From: Clostridia bacterium | GTDB lineage: Bacteria > Bacillota_A > Clostridia > Christensenellales > Aristaeellaceae | NCBI GenBank assembly: GCA_017518705.1 | Contig: JAFWUC010000046.1 | Coordinates: forward strand, 38,281 to 102,280 | Length of the DNA stretch: 64,000 bases | Direction of reading: 5' to 3' | Shown here: piece after piece, positions 45,599-53,590 of the stretch | How the letters are laid out: every line of letters begins with the position of its first letter | Position numbering within the stretch: the first letter of the stretch is position 1 | The notes under the pieces: generated by a model | The model's input: only the letters and a program-made list of their open reading frames with translations | Told to the model about the DNA's origin: nothing | Database searches by the model: none | Position numbers and translations under genes: made by a program

Positions 45599-46684
45599 AT
45601 GAAGATTAATGTTGCTCCCTTCGGCAAGGCGTTTGGCAAAAGCGCGTTCCTGTTCACACTCACCACGTCCAAAGGCGCGAGCCTGTCGGTGACCAACGCG
45701 GCGGGCGCGGTCACGGACATCAGGATGCCCGACAAAAAGGGCAGGATCGAATCCGTGGCGCTGGGCTTTTCCGACGCCAGACAGTACGCGAAGAATCCCG
45801 GCTACCTGGGGGCGCTGATCGGTCCCGTGGGCAACCGCATCAAAAACGCCGAGTTCGACTTTGGCGGCAAACATTACGCCTTCACGCCCAACGAGGGCAC
45901 GACGCTGCTGCATTCCGGAGACTTCGGCTTCCACACCCGCGTATGGGACGCTTCCCTCGAGTGCGACGGAAGCACCGCCAAAGTGATACTGACCCAGCGC
46001 TTCGAGCAGAAAGACACGGGCTTCCCCGGAAACCTGGACGCGAAGGTCACATATACCCTGAACGAGCTCAACGAAGTTAGGATAGACTACGAGATCGCTT
46101 CCGACGCGCCCACGTTCGTGTCTCCCACCAACCACACGTATTTCAATCTGGGCGGCGCGGACGGCAAAAAGCCGCCCAGGAACGACCGCATGATGGTGCG
46201 CGTGTTCGCGGACCGCTTTACCGCCATAGACGAAAAGTCCATCCCCGTGGGTGTGCGCCCCGTGGAGGGCACGCCTCTGGACCTCAGGAACTGGACCAAG
46301 CTGGGCGAGCGCATGGATGCCGACGACGAGCAGATCAAAAACGGCACGGGCATAGACCACAACTTCATACTCTCTTCCGACAGCGACCTGACCGGGCTGC
46401 GCCCCGCCGCGGAGGTGTTCGACCCCAGGAGCGGCAGAGCGATGCGGGTGTACACGGACATGCCCTCCGTGCAGCTGTACACGGGCAACTTCCTGTCCCG
46501 GCGCGACGGCGAAAAGGGCGTGAGCTACGGCAAGCGCCGGGCGCTGTGCCTGGAGACCCAGTGCGCCCCCGACAGCATACACCATCCGGGCGAGGCGGGC
46601 TACGACATCGCCGCCGCGGACAGCGAGCATACCTTCAGGTCTGCCACCGTGTACGCGTTTTCGGTAAAGAATGAGCGAGTTTAA
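45599..46684 (+). CDS. galM: Aldose 1-epimerase
   Basis: A 361-residue mutarotase interconverting alpha and beta anomers of hexoses such as galactose and glucose. Family marks are GPVGNRIKNAEFDFGGKHY, the LLHSG-x-FGFHTRVW segment with its His, SPTNHTYFNLGG with the catalytic His, and CLETQCAPDS with the catalytic Glu. The ATG at 45599 has AAGGAG seven bases upstream. It overlaps rsmH by 14 bases. Confidence 0.95.
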   Translation: MKINVAPFGKAFGKSAFLFTLTTSKGASLSVTNAAGAVTDIRMPDKKGRIESVALGFSDARQYAKNPGYLGALIGPVGNRIKNAEFDFGGKHYAFTPNEGTTLLHSGDFGFHTRVWDASLECDGSTAKVILTQRFEQKDTGFPGNLDAKVTYTLNELNEVRIDYEIASDAPTFVSPTNHTYFNLGGADGKKPPRNDRMMVRVFADRFTAIDEKSIPVGVRPVEGTPLDLRNWTKLGERMDADDEQIKNGTGIDHNFILSSDSDLTGLRPAAEVFDPRSGRAMRVYTDMPSVQLYTGNFLSRRDGEKGVSYGKRRALCLETQCAPDSIHHPGEAGYDIAAADSEHTFRSATVYAFSVKNERV

Positions 46685-47615
46685 GCATCTGCCGGTACTG
46701 CTTAATGAATGCCTCGAAGGGCTGAACATCCGGCCCGACGGGACATACCTGGACGGCACGCTGGGCGGCGGGGGGCATTCGGGCGAGATACTGAAAAGGC
46801 TCGCCTCGGGGCACCTGTACGGCATAGACCGGGACATGGACGCGATAAACGCCGCCACCCGGCACATGGAAGAGCTGGGCGTAAGCGAGCGCTTTACTCC
46901 CGTTCACGGCAATTTCCACGACGCGAAAGCGCTGCTGGAAGCGCAGGGAGTGAGCGGGCTGGACGGCGCGCTGGTCGACCTGGGCGTGTCCAGTTACCAG
47001 CTGGACGCGGGAGAGCGGGGCTTCAGCTACAACGGGGACAACCCACTGGACATGCGCATGGACGCCTCCCAGGGACTGAGCGCGGCGGACATAGTGAACG
47101 GCTATTCCGCCGAAGAACTCACCCGCGTTCTCAGGGACTGGGGGGAGGAAAACTGGGCGGCCCAGATCGCGCGGGTGATCTGCGACCGCAGAAAGCTCGC
47201 GCCAATAACGACCACCGGCCAGTTGGTGGACATTATCGACGCCGCGATACCCAAAAAGATCCGCGCGAAGGACGGCTCGCATCCAGCCAGGCGCACGTTC
47301 CAGGCGCTCAGGATAGAAGTCAACGACGAGCTGGCTCCTCTGGAAAAGGCGCTGGAGGACATTTTTTCACTGCTCAGGCCCGGGGGAAGGCTGTGCGTGA
47401 TAACCTTCCATTCCCTGGAGGACAGGATAGTCAAGAACCTGTTCAGGCGCCTAAGCGACCCCTGCACCTGCCCCAAGAGCTTCCCCGTGTGCGTGTGCGG
47501 CAAAAAACCCACGGCGCGGCTCGTCACGCGCAAACCGATCACGGCATCCGACGGGGAGCTTGAAAACAATCCCCGCGCCCGCAGCGCGAGCCTGAGGATA
47601 GCCGAAAAGCTTTAA
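46671..47615 (+). CDS. rsmH: 16S rRNA (cytosine(1402)-N4)-methyltransferase
   Basis: A 314-residue SAM-dependent methyltransferase that modifies C1402 in the decoding centre (helix 44). It has LPVLLNECLEGL at the start, the SAM motif YLDGTLGGGGHS, DLGVSSYQLD, GFSYNGDNPLDMRMD, RRTFQALRIEVN and the C-terminal SFHSLEDRIVK. The gene is usually in the division and cell-wall cluster after mraZ. Here it stands apart from that cluster, between galM and a tgt-like gene. The ribosome-binding site is weak and translation is probably coupled to galM. Confidence 0.97.
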   Translation: MSEFKHLPVLLNECLEGLNIRPDGTYLDGTLGGGGHSGEILKRLASGHLYGIDRDMDAINAATRHMEELGVSERFTPVHGNFHDAKALLEAQGVSGLDGALVDLGVSSYQLDAGERGFSYNGDNPLDMRMDASQGLSAADIVNGYSAEELTRVLRDWGEENWAAQIARVICDRRKLAPITTTGQLVDIIDAAIPKKIRAKDGSHPARRTFQALRIEVNDELAPLEKALEDIFSLLRPGGRLCVITFHSLEDRIVKNLFRRLSDPCTCPKSFPVCVCGKKPTARLVTRKPITASDGELENNPRARSASLRIAEKL

Positions 47616-47630
47616 CAACAGCGAGGAAAG

Positions 47631-48722
47631 ATGGTAAAAGAACTGGTTCTGCCCTTCGGCACGCTCAAACTCCCCGCGTTCTTTCCGGACGCCACGCTGG
47701 GAGTGGTGAGGTGCCTGGACGCGGGCGACGCCGAGAGCGCCCGCTGCCCCGGGTTGGAAATGAACACCTGGCATCTGTACAACCGCCCCGGCGCGAAGCT
47801 GGTCAAGGCGGCGGGAGGTCTGCGCGGTTTTACCGGCTGGCGGGGCGCGATACTTACCGACTCCGGCGGCTTCCAGCTGTATTCCCAGATACGGGAAAAC
47901 CCGGATTACGGGGAGATACGGGAAAAAGAGATACTGTTCCGCCCCGACCTTAAGGGCGAAAAGGTGCACTACACCCCGGAAAAGTGCATACAGGCCCAGT
48001 TCAACTATTCCAGCGACATAATGATGGCGCTGGACCTGTGCACTCACCCCAACGACCCCATCGAGGCGCAGGAGAGAAGCGTGTACCTCACGGTAAAATG
48101 GGGCGCCCGGTGCCGGGAGGAGTACGACCGGCTGGTCAGGAACGTGAAGGGACCCCGCCCGCTCCTGTTCGGCATAGTGCAGGGCGGCGCGGACAGGGCG
48201 CTGCGCATGAAGTGCGGGGAAGAGCTGGAAAAGATAGGCTTTGACGGCTACGGTTTCGGAGGCTGGCCCACGGACGAGAACGGCAAGCTGTATAAAGAAG
48301 TACTGCAGATGGCGGCGGACGCCATGCCGGACAACAAGGTCAAGTACGCCATGGGCGTGGGCCGTCCGGAGGAGATCGCGTTTCTGTACAAAATGGGCTA
48401 CAGCCTGTTCGACTGCGTGATACCGTCGAGGGAAGCGCGGCACATGCGCCTGTACGCGTTTTTGCCCGGACAGGACACGGCGGAAGGCGTCACCCGGGAG
48501 GACGGCAGGTTCTACCGCTTCGTGTACATAATGGACGAAAACCATACCCGCGATTTCAGCCCGGTAGATCCCACCTGCGACTGTCCCGTGTGCCGGAAGT
48601 ATTCCAAAGCGTTCCTCCAGCACCTGTTCAAAGTCGGGGACAGCGCCGCCATGCGCCTGGCGACCATCCACAACCTGCGCTTCTATTCCCGCCTTATGGA
48701 AAAACTGGGTGAGGCGCTATGA
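47631..48722 (+). CDS. tgt: Divergent tRNA-guanine transglycosylase family protein
   Basis: A 363-residue TIM-barrel base-exchange enzyme of the Tgt family. The general acid/base D77 (TDSGGFQLYSQ), GIVQGG (181-186), the nucleophile D261 (LFDCVIPSREARH) and the zinc site C316, C318, C321 with H347 (IHNLRFY) are present. Two substrate-side segments are not standard: the usual FDEC is LDLC (134-137), and the usual GGLAVGE is GGWPTDE (210-216). It may therefore take queuine or another base rather than preQ1, or a different RNA. GAGGAAAG precedes the ATG, and it overlaps the next gene by four bases (ATGA). Confidence 0.85.
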   Translation: MVKELVLPFGTLKLPAFFPDATLGVVRCLDAGDAESARCPGLEMNTWHLYNRPGAKLVKAAGGLRGFTGWRGAILTDSGGFQLYSQIRENPDYGEIREKEILFRPDLKGEKVHYTPEKCIQAQFNYSSDIMMALDLCTHPNDPIEAQERSVYLTVKWGARCREEYDRLVRNVKGPRPLLFGIVQGGADRALRMKCGEELEKIGFDGYGFGGWPTDENGKLYKEVLQMAADAMPDNKVKYAMGVGRPEEIAFLYKMGYSLFDCVIPSREARHMRLYAFLPGQDTAEGVTREDGRFYRFVYIMDENHTRDFSPVDPTCDCPVCRKYSKAFLQHLFKVGDSAAMRLATIHNLRFYSRLMEKLGEAL

Positions 48723-49495
48723 CCGAAGCCGAAGCGCTGAACAAGCTGAAAGCGTCCAGGAATTTCAGGGACATCTGCCCTTCCACCGTGGAAAGGGCGC
48801 TGGCCTCGGCGCTAAGCAGATACTCAAAGCCAGAAAAGGCGCTGGATGCCGCCAAGGAACGCCTGCACGCGCTGACCAACGCGTTTATGAGCGAAGGGGA
48901 AGCGAAAAAGGCTGTGAAGTGCCTTGAAAGCTACCTCGCGGGCGACGTTTCCGCACTTTACGAGGCTCTCAAATGCCACGCCTCCACGAGGGAGAGGCTG
49001 GAAGAACTGGACGGGATATACGACAGGGTGTTCGCCGTTGCGGGCGCGGAAGGCGGCGTGACGGACCTGGCCTGCGGGCTGAACCCCATATACCTGGGCT
49101 TTCGCGGGATCGGCGGCGTAAGGGGCATAGACATAAGCGGCAGGGCGTGCGCCACGGTAAACGAATGGGCCGCCGCCTGCGGCTGGGACGTCAGCGCGCG
49201 GGCGGACGACGTCAACACCTGCGCGTTTGATGGCAGGAGCCGCCTCGCCCTGTGCATGAAGCTTTTAAGCGTCATCGAGACCGACGAAAAAGGCGCGGCG
49301 GAAAGGCTGCTTGAGCGCGTCCCCGCCGAATACGTTTTTGTCACGTTTCCCACCCGCAGCCTGTCCGGGCGGGACGTGGGAATGGAAAAAAACTACTCAA
49401 ATTGGTTCGAAAGCCTGATTTCGGGGAAATTTGACATACTTGACCGCTTTATTTTGGCGCGGGAATTGTGCTATACTATACGCGCAAAGGTATAA
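48719..49495 (+). CDS. RmtB/ArmA-like 16S rRNA m7G1405 methyltransferase (FmrO superfamily)
   Basis: A 258-residue protein whose whole length resembles the aminoglycoside-resistance methyltransferases ArmA and RmtB. The N-terminal helical region has the CPSTVERAL (20-28) and AAKERLHALTNAF (44-56) pattern and then HASTRERLEELD (87-98). The SAM pocket has DLACGLNP (116-123) and D138. The KLLSVIE segment (181-187) corresponds to the KLLP-type motif, and the C-terminal signature is FPTRSLSG (210-217) and GMEKNYSNWFES (221-232). Known relatives methylate N7 of G1405 and confer high resistance to 4,6-disubstituted aminoglycosides. Base composition matches its neighbours and it is coupled to tgt (ATGA), so it looks chromosomal rather than recently acquired. 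Activity is inferred from homology. Confidence 0.85.
   Translation: MTEAEALNKLKASRNFRDICPSTVERALASALSRYSKPEKALDAAKERLHALTNAFMSEGEAKKAVKCLESYLAGDVSALYEALKCHASTRERLEELDGIYDRVFAVAGAEGGVTDLACGLNPIYLGFRGIGGVRGIDISGRACATVNEWAAACGWDVSARADDVNTCAFDGRSRLALCMKLLSVIETDEKGAAERLLERVPAEYVFVTFPTRSLSGRDVGMEKNYSNWFESLISGKFDILDRFILARELCYTIRAKV
49469..49477 (+). promoter_or_regulatory. Extended -10 promoter inside the methyltransferase gene end
   Basis: TGCTATACT (hexamer 49472-49477) lies 30 bases before the next gene's ATG. No good -35 is seen. Confidence 0.55.
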
Positions 49496-49507
49496 AGGAG
49501 AGCAAAG

Positions 49508-50377
49508 ATGCCCCGAAAGCTCAGGCAGCCGAAGAACCGATTGATACGTTTCTTATGGGGACTTGAGGACGAGACCCGCAGGGACAGGCGGGTGAGGATA
49601 GTATACCAGATACTCCGCCTGTTTACGATAATCACGCTGGTCTCCAGCATAGTCTTCCGGGAATATGAAAGCGCGTTCATCTGCGTTTTGTGCCTGATAC
49701 TCTTCCTGATCCCGGGCTTTCTTCGCCGGGTGCTCAGGATAAGGGTCCCCGAGGTGCTGCAGATAATAATCTTGCTGTTCATATTTGCCGCGGAAATGAT
49801 GGGTGAACTGTTCCACTTTTTTACCCGGGTGCCGGGGTGGGACACCATACTCCACACGCTTACGGGTTTTCTGATGGCGTCGGTGGGGCTGTCGCTTGTG
49901 GATCTGCTGAACTCGTCCAAGGCGAAGTTCTCACTCTCTCCCGCGTACATGGCGCTGGTTGCGTTCTGCTTTGCCATGACGATAGGCGTGCTGTGGGAGT
50001 TTTTCGAGTTCGGCATGGACGTGATCTTCCGACAGGACATGCAAAACGACATGCTGATCTCCCGCTTCACCACCATCGGTCCCGCCCTGTCCGCCCACGG
50101 CGATGACTTTTTCGTGACGGACGTGGTAAAAACCGTGGTGGAGACCGCAGGCGGCGAAGTATACTCCATCGAGGGCGGCTATTACGACATCGGACTGTAC
50201 GATACCATGAAGGATCTGATCGTGACCTTTGCGGGCGCGGCAGTGTTTTCCGTGATAGGCTATTTTTCCATGAGGAACCATACGGACAATCCCTTCGCCC
50301 AGACGCTCATGCTCACCCGGGCGCAGGGTGATTCAGAAGAAAATACAATGACACAGGAGGAAAAACATGATACTTGA
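49508..50377 (+). CDS. Polytopic membrane protein (YjdF/DUF2238-like)
   Basis: A 289-residue membrane protein with about six helices. The central part WDTILHTLTGFLMASVGLSL and the later IGVLWEFFEFGMDVIF are the two motifs I associate with the YjdF/DUF2238 family, which has conserved His and Glu residues within membrane helices. Function unknown. AAAGGAG lies seven bases before the ATG. It overlaps the following SDR gene by 11 bases, so the two are coupled. Confidence 0.75.
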   Translation: MPRKLRQPKNRLIRFLWGLEDETRRDRRVRIVYQILRLFTIITLVSSIVFREYESAFICVLCLILFLIPGFLRRVLRIRVPEVLQIIILLFIFAAEMMGELFHFFTRVPGWDTILHTLTGFLMASVGLSLVDLLNSSKAKFSLSPAYMALVAFCFAMTIGVLWEFFEFGMDVIFRQDMQNDMLISRFTTIGPALSAHGDDFFVTDVVKTVVETAGGEVYSIEGGYYDIGLYDTMKDLIVTFAGAAVFSVIGYFSMRNHTDNPFAQTLMLTRAQGDSEENTMTQEEKHDT

Positions 50378-51164
50378 TACCTTCTCCCTCAAAGGCAAGA
50401 TCGCCTGGATAACCGGTGCAAGCTACGGCATAGGCATGGCGATAGCCACCGCTTATCACGAGGCGGGCGCGACAATAGTGTTCAACGACATCAACCAGGA
50501 GCTGGTGGACAGGGGCTTGGCCTCTTACAGGGAAAAGGGCATACCCGCCCACGGCTACGTGTGCGACGTTACCAACGAGCCCCAGGTGCAGGCGCTGGTC
50601 AAAAAGATCACCGAAGAAGTGGGCACCATAGACATTCTGGTCAACAATGCCGGCATCATCCGCCGCATACCCATGACCGAGATGTCCGCCGAGGAGTTCA
50701 GGAAGGTCATAGACGTGGACCTGAACGCTCCCTTCATCTGCGCCAAGGCGGTCATCCCCGGGATGATCGAAAAGGGCCACGGCAAGATAATCAACATCTG
50801 CTCCATGATGAGCGAACTCGGCCGCGAGACGGTGAGCGCCTACGCCGCCGCCAAGGGCGGGCTCAAGATGCTCACCCGCAACATCTGCTCCGAGTACGGC
50901 GAAAAGAACATACAGTGCAACGGCATCGGCCCCGGCTACATCGCCACGCCTCAGACCGCGCCCCTGCGCGAAAGGCAGCCCGACGGCAGCCGTCACCCCT
51001 TCGACCAGTTCATAGTGGCCAAGACCCCCGCCGCCCGCTGGGGCACCACCGAGGACCTGATGGGTCCCGCTGTGTTCCTGGCTTCCGACGCCAGCAACTT
51101 TGTGAACGGCCACATCCTGTACGTGGACGGCGGTATCCTGGCGTATATCGGCAAGCAGCCGTAA
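50367..51164 (+). CDS. Gluconate 5-dehydrogenase-like SDR oxidoreductase
   Basis: A 265-residue short-chain dehydrogenase. It has the NAD(P) motif TGASYGIG (about 16-23), NNAGI, the catalytic Ser in ICSMMSELG and the YAAAK Tyr-Lys pair. The overall sequence, including GPGYIATPQTAPLR and RHPFDQFIVAKTPAARWG, is like gluconate 5-dehydrogenase (IdnO/Ga5DH), which reduces 5-ketogluconate. An AGGAGG site precedes the ATG. A strong terminator follows. Confidence 0.87.
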   Translation: MILDTFSLKGKIAWITGASYGIGMAIATAYHEAGATIVFNDINQELVDRGLASYREKGIPAHGYVCDVTNEPQVQALVKKITEEVGTIDILVNNAGIIRRIPMTEMSAEEFRKVIDVDLNAPFICAKAVIPGMIEKGHGKIINICSMMSELGRETVSAYAAAKGGLKMLTRNICSEYGEKNIQCNGIGPGYIATPQTAPLRERQPDGSRHPFDQFIVAKTPAARWGTTEDLMGPAVFLASDASNFVNGHILYVDGGILAYIGKQP

Positions 51165-51173
51165 AACGTCCGT

Positions 51174-51212
51174 GCCCCGATCGAGCAGACCCTCGATCGG
51201 GGCGGTTTTTTT
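51174..51212 (+). terminator. Intrinsic terminator after the SDR gene
   Basis: A perfect 12-bp stem (51174-51185 with 51192-51203) followed within three bases by seven T. Confidence 0.95.
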
Positions 51213-51292
51213 GTTCTCCGCAAAGGTGCGGCAGGACGAACCGCAGCAGCTTAAGGTCAGACAGCGTGCGTTCAGAAAGAAGGGGAAAGTTC

Positions 51293-52420
51293 ATGCGGGC
51301 CGTCAAAACGAGACAGTTTTACATAAAGCACAAGGTGATGCCCTTTGCCAGGCTGCCTGAATTGGTGCATGAGTATTTCGAAGAGCAGGGGCTGAAGCCG
51401 CACAGGTTCATGTATTATTTCTGTGAGATCCTGTACGCAGCCAAACCGGATCCCGTAAGTTGCTTGAAAGTACTCAAGGATATTCCATGCCTTGGGGATA
51501 TTCGCATATTGGATGGGGAGGTGACAGGCTATTCTAATTGTGCCGTATTGACTAATGTTGATGCTGATAATGAGTTGACAGATGAAACAATCATGCCGTA
51601 TATGGGTAAACTACAGAGATACTATGGTTTGGGCAGTATGGATATGTACTGGTATGACGCTGATTTTTTCGGAGAAATAATAAAGCTTGGACATGATACG
51701 AGTTGGTTGTCAGAATTCCGTAAGCAAAACAACGTTGAGCCGGATCCGTTGTTTTATATGAATAATCACATTTACGGTTCAGGCGTACGCATTCATAAAT
51801 CAAAACTTGAAAGTGAATCAGTACTGTTTATTGATGTTGAAATGTTCCGAAACGGCGAAACAGTCGATGTTGAACAGTATTTATCCGCGATGAGCGATAA
51901 ACTGCCGGGAGTTAAATACGATGACAGTATAAAATATATCTTTACCGATGATGAAAAGGGCGAAATCGAAAGAATGCTTTCCACCGCCGAGCCACTGATC
52001 GAAAAGGCAAAGGCTCGTTTTTTATCCTATGGTTTTGAGCCTGATAGAAAGCAAATCGTCAGGCAGGCGAGTTATACTCTTGCACCGAAATTAAAGAAGC
52101 TATCCAAAATATACGGATTTATGCACAGATGTGAGATGAGCGGTTTCCATGAGATGCAAAAAACTACTGCTAACGGGCATAGACTGATAGTAAATGTTGA
52201 TTGCGGTCCTTCCCATTTTAATTCCTTCTTTTATTGCACATTGGCGGGAATGGGATTTAGAGTAAACCTTTGCAACGCAAACTTTTTACCGCTGGATCAA
52301 AAGCAGTTTGACGCCTGCGCCGACCGATTTTTCGAAGCGCTTGGCAGGTTTGAACAGACTGACGAATTCAGGAAAGCGGACGGCGCGTTCCCTCCCGCCC
52401 CGGACTGGTTTATAGAATGA
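51293..52420 (+). CDS. AT-rich orphan protein of unknown function
   Basis: A 375-residue protein that I do not recognise. It has no signal peptide or membrane helix and is rich in Asp, Glu, Tyr and Phe. It begins MRAVKTRQFYIKHKVMPFARLPE and has a Lys/Glu-rich helical middle and a Cys-containing C-terminal part. Base composition is striking: the first ~170 and last ~110 bases match the GC-rich genome, while about 51470-52310 is clearly AT-rich with different codon choice (for example AAT, TAT, GAT). It is bounded by strong terminators on both sides. The ATG at 51293 has AAGGGG upstream. Recent acquisition or gene conversion of the central part is likely. Confidence 0.75.
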   Translation: MRAVKTRQFYIKHKVMPFARLPELVHEYFEEQGLKPHRFMYYFCEILYAAKPDPVSCLKVLKDIPCLGDIRILDGEVTGYSNCAVLTNVDADNELTDETIMPYMGKLQRYYGLGSMDMYWYDADFFGEIIKLGHDTSWLSEFRKQNNVEPDPLFYMNNHIYGSGVRIHKSKLESESVLFIDVEMFRNGETVDVEQYLSAMSDKLPGVKYDDSIKYIFTDDEKGEIERMLSTAEPLIEKAKARFLSYGFEPDRKQIVRQASYTLAPKLKKLSKIYGFMHRCEMSGFHEMQKTTANGHRLIVNVDCGPSHFNSFFYCTLAGMGFRVNLCNANFLPLDQKQFDACADRFFEALGRFEQTDEFRKADGAFPPAPDWFIE

Positions 52421-52430
52421 GCAAAAACAG

Positions 52431-52459
52431 AAACAGCGCGGTTTCCCGCGCTGTTTTTG
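52431..52459. terminator. Bidirectional terminator between the orphan gene and murG
   Basis: An 11-bp stem (52431-52441 with 52446-52456), T-run on the right and A-rich sequence on the left. It ends both convergent units. Confidence 0.92.
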
Positions 52460-52465
52460 TTTTTG

Positions 52466-53530
52466 CTATTTCTTTGCGTATTTGTATATGTTTTCGATTA
52501 TCCTGCCGCTGCCGTCGTGGTTGGGCTCGCGCATCATGCACTCGATCAGTTCGCCCCTGTCGTGATAGACCTCGATGATCCGCTTGAGCAGGGTCTCGCC
52601 GGTCATGTCCTTCTGCTCAAGCACGCGGGCGAAGCCACGGCGCAGGAAGGAGAAGGCGTTCACCACCTGGTCGCCCCGGGAGGCTTCGGTGGGGTAGGGG
52701 ATGAGCAGGGTGGGCTTTCTGAGCGCCAGCAGTTCGCATATGGAGTTTGAGCCCGCGCGGGACACCACCACGTCCGCCATGGTGAGCGCGTCCGCCATCT
52801 CCTCGTTTAAGTACTCTACCTGCACATAGCCGGGAGTGCGCTCGTACAGGTCGTCCAGGTTGCCGTTGCCGCAGATGTGCAGCACCTGGAAGATGCCGGT
52901 CAGGTCGTCCAGTATGCCCCTGGCGGCGCGGTTTATGGCCTGGGCGCCGCTGGAGCCGCCCATTACCAGCAGTACGGGCTTGTCCTGGGTGAAACCGAAG
53001 GTCTTAAGGCCGCGTTCGCGGCTGCCCTTGAACAGCTCCTCGCGGATGGGTGCGCCCACATATACGCCCTTTTTGCCGGCGTTCTTCGCGGTCTCGGGGA
53101 AGGTGGTCAGAAGCGCCTTGGCAAAGGGCTTGCACAGGCGGTTGGCCAGGCCGCTGGTCATGTCGCTTTCGTGGATCAGCGCGGGCACGCCCTTCATCCT
53201 CGCGGCAACGACCACGGGCAGACCCACGTAGCCGCCCTTTGAAAACACTATGTCGGGCTTGACTTCATCAATGATCCTGCGGGACTCTTTTACGCCTTTG
53301 AGCGTCTTGCCTATGTCGGTTATATTCTTGGAGGACAGGTATCTGCGCAGTTTGCCCGCGGGTATTGCGTGATAGGTGATACCCGCGACCTTGCCCATTA
53401 TGTCCCGTTCCATGCCGTTTTCCGTGCCCACGTAGTGGACCTCCCAGCCGTCCTGCATCAGGCGGGGGATGATGGCCAGGTGCGGGGTAACGTGTCCGGC
53501 GGTGCCGCCGCCGGTAAGGATGATCTTCAT
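52466..53530 (-). CDS. murG: UDP-GlcNAc--lipid I N-acetylglucosaminyltransferase
   Basis: A 354-residue GT28 enzyme that makes lipid II on the inner face of the membrane. N-terminal GGGTAGHVTPHLA (about 7-19) binds lipid I. The donor site has MGGSSGAQAIN, and SRAGSNSICELLALRKPTLLIPYP carries the UDP-GlcNAc ribose/phosphate contacts. HVTPHLA instead of HIxPAxA is a recurrent Firmicutes variant. GGAG lies eight bases before the ATG. The gene stands alone here, outside a division and cell-wall cluster. Confidence 0.96.
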   Translation of the reverse strand: MKIILTGGGTAGHVTPHLAIIPRLMQDGWEVHYVGTENGMERDIMGKVAGITYHAIPAGKLRRYLSSKNITDIGKTLKGVKESRRIIDEVKPDIVFSKGGYVGLPVVVAARMKGVPALIHESDMTSGLANRLCKPFAKALLTTFPETAKNAGKKGVYVGAPIREELFKGSRERGLKTFGFTQDKPVLLVMGGSSGAQAINRAARGILDDLTGIFQVLHICGNGNLDDLYERTPGYVQVEYLNEEMADALTMADVVVSRAGSNSICELLALRKPTLLIPYPTEASRGDQVVNAFSFLRRGFARVLEQKDMTGETLLKRIIEVYHDRGELIECMMREPNHDGSGRIIENIYKYAKK

Positions 53531-53590
53531 CTGTTCTGCTCCGTCATCGGAATGATGAAATGATTATACAACATTTTTGAAGCTTCTGTT

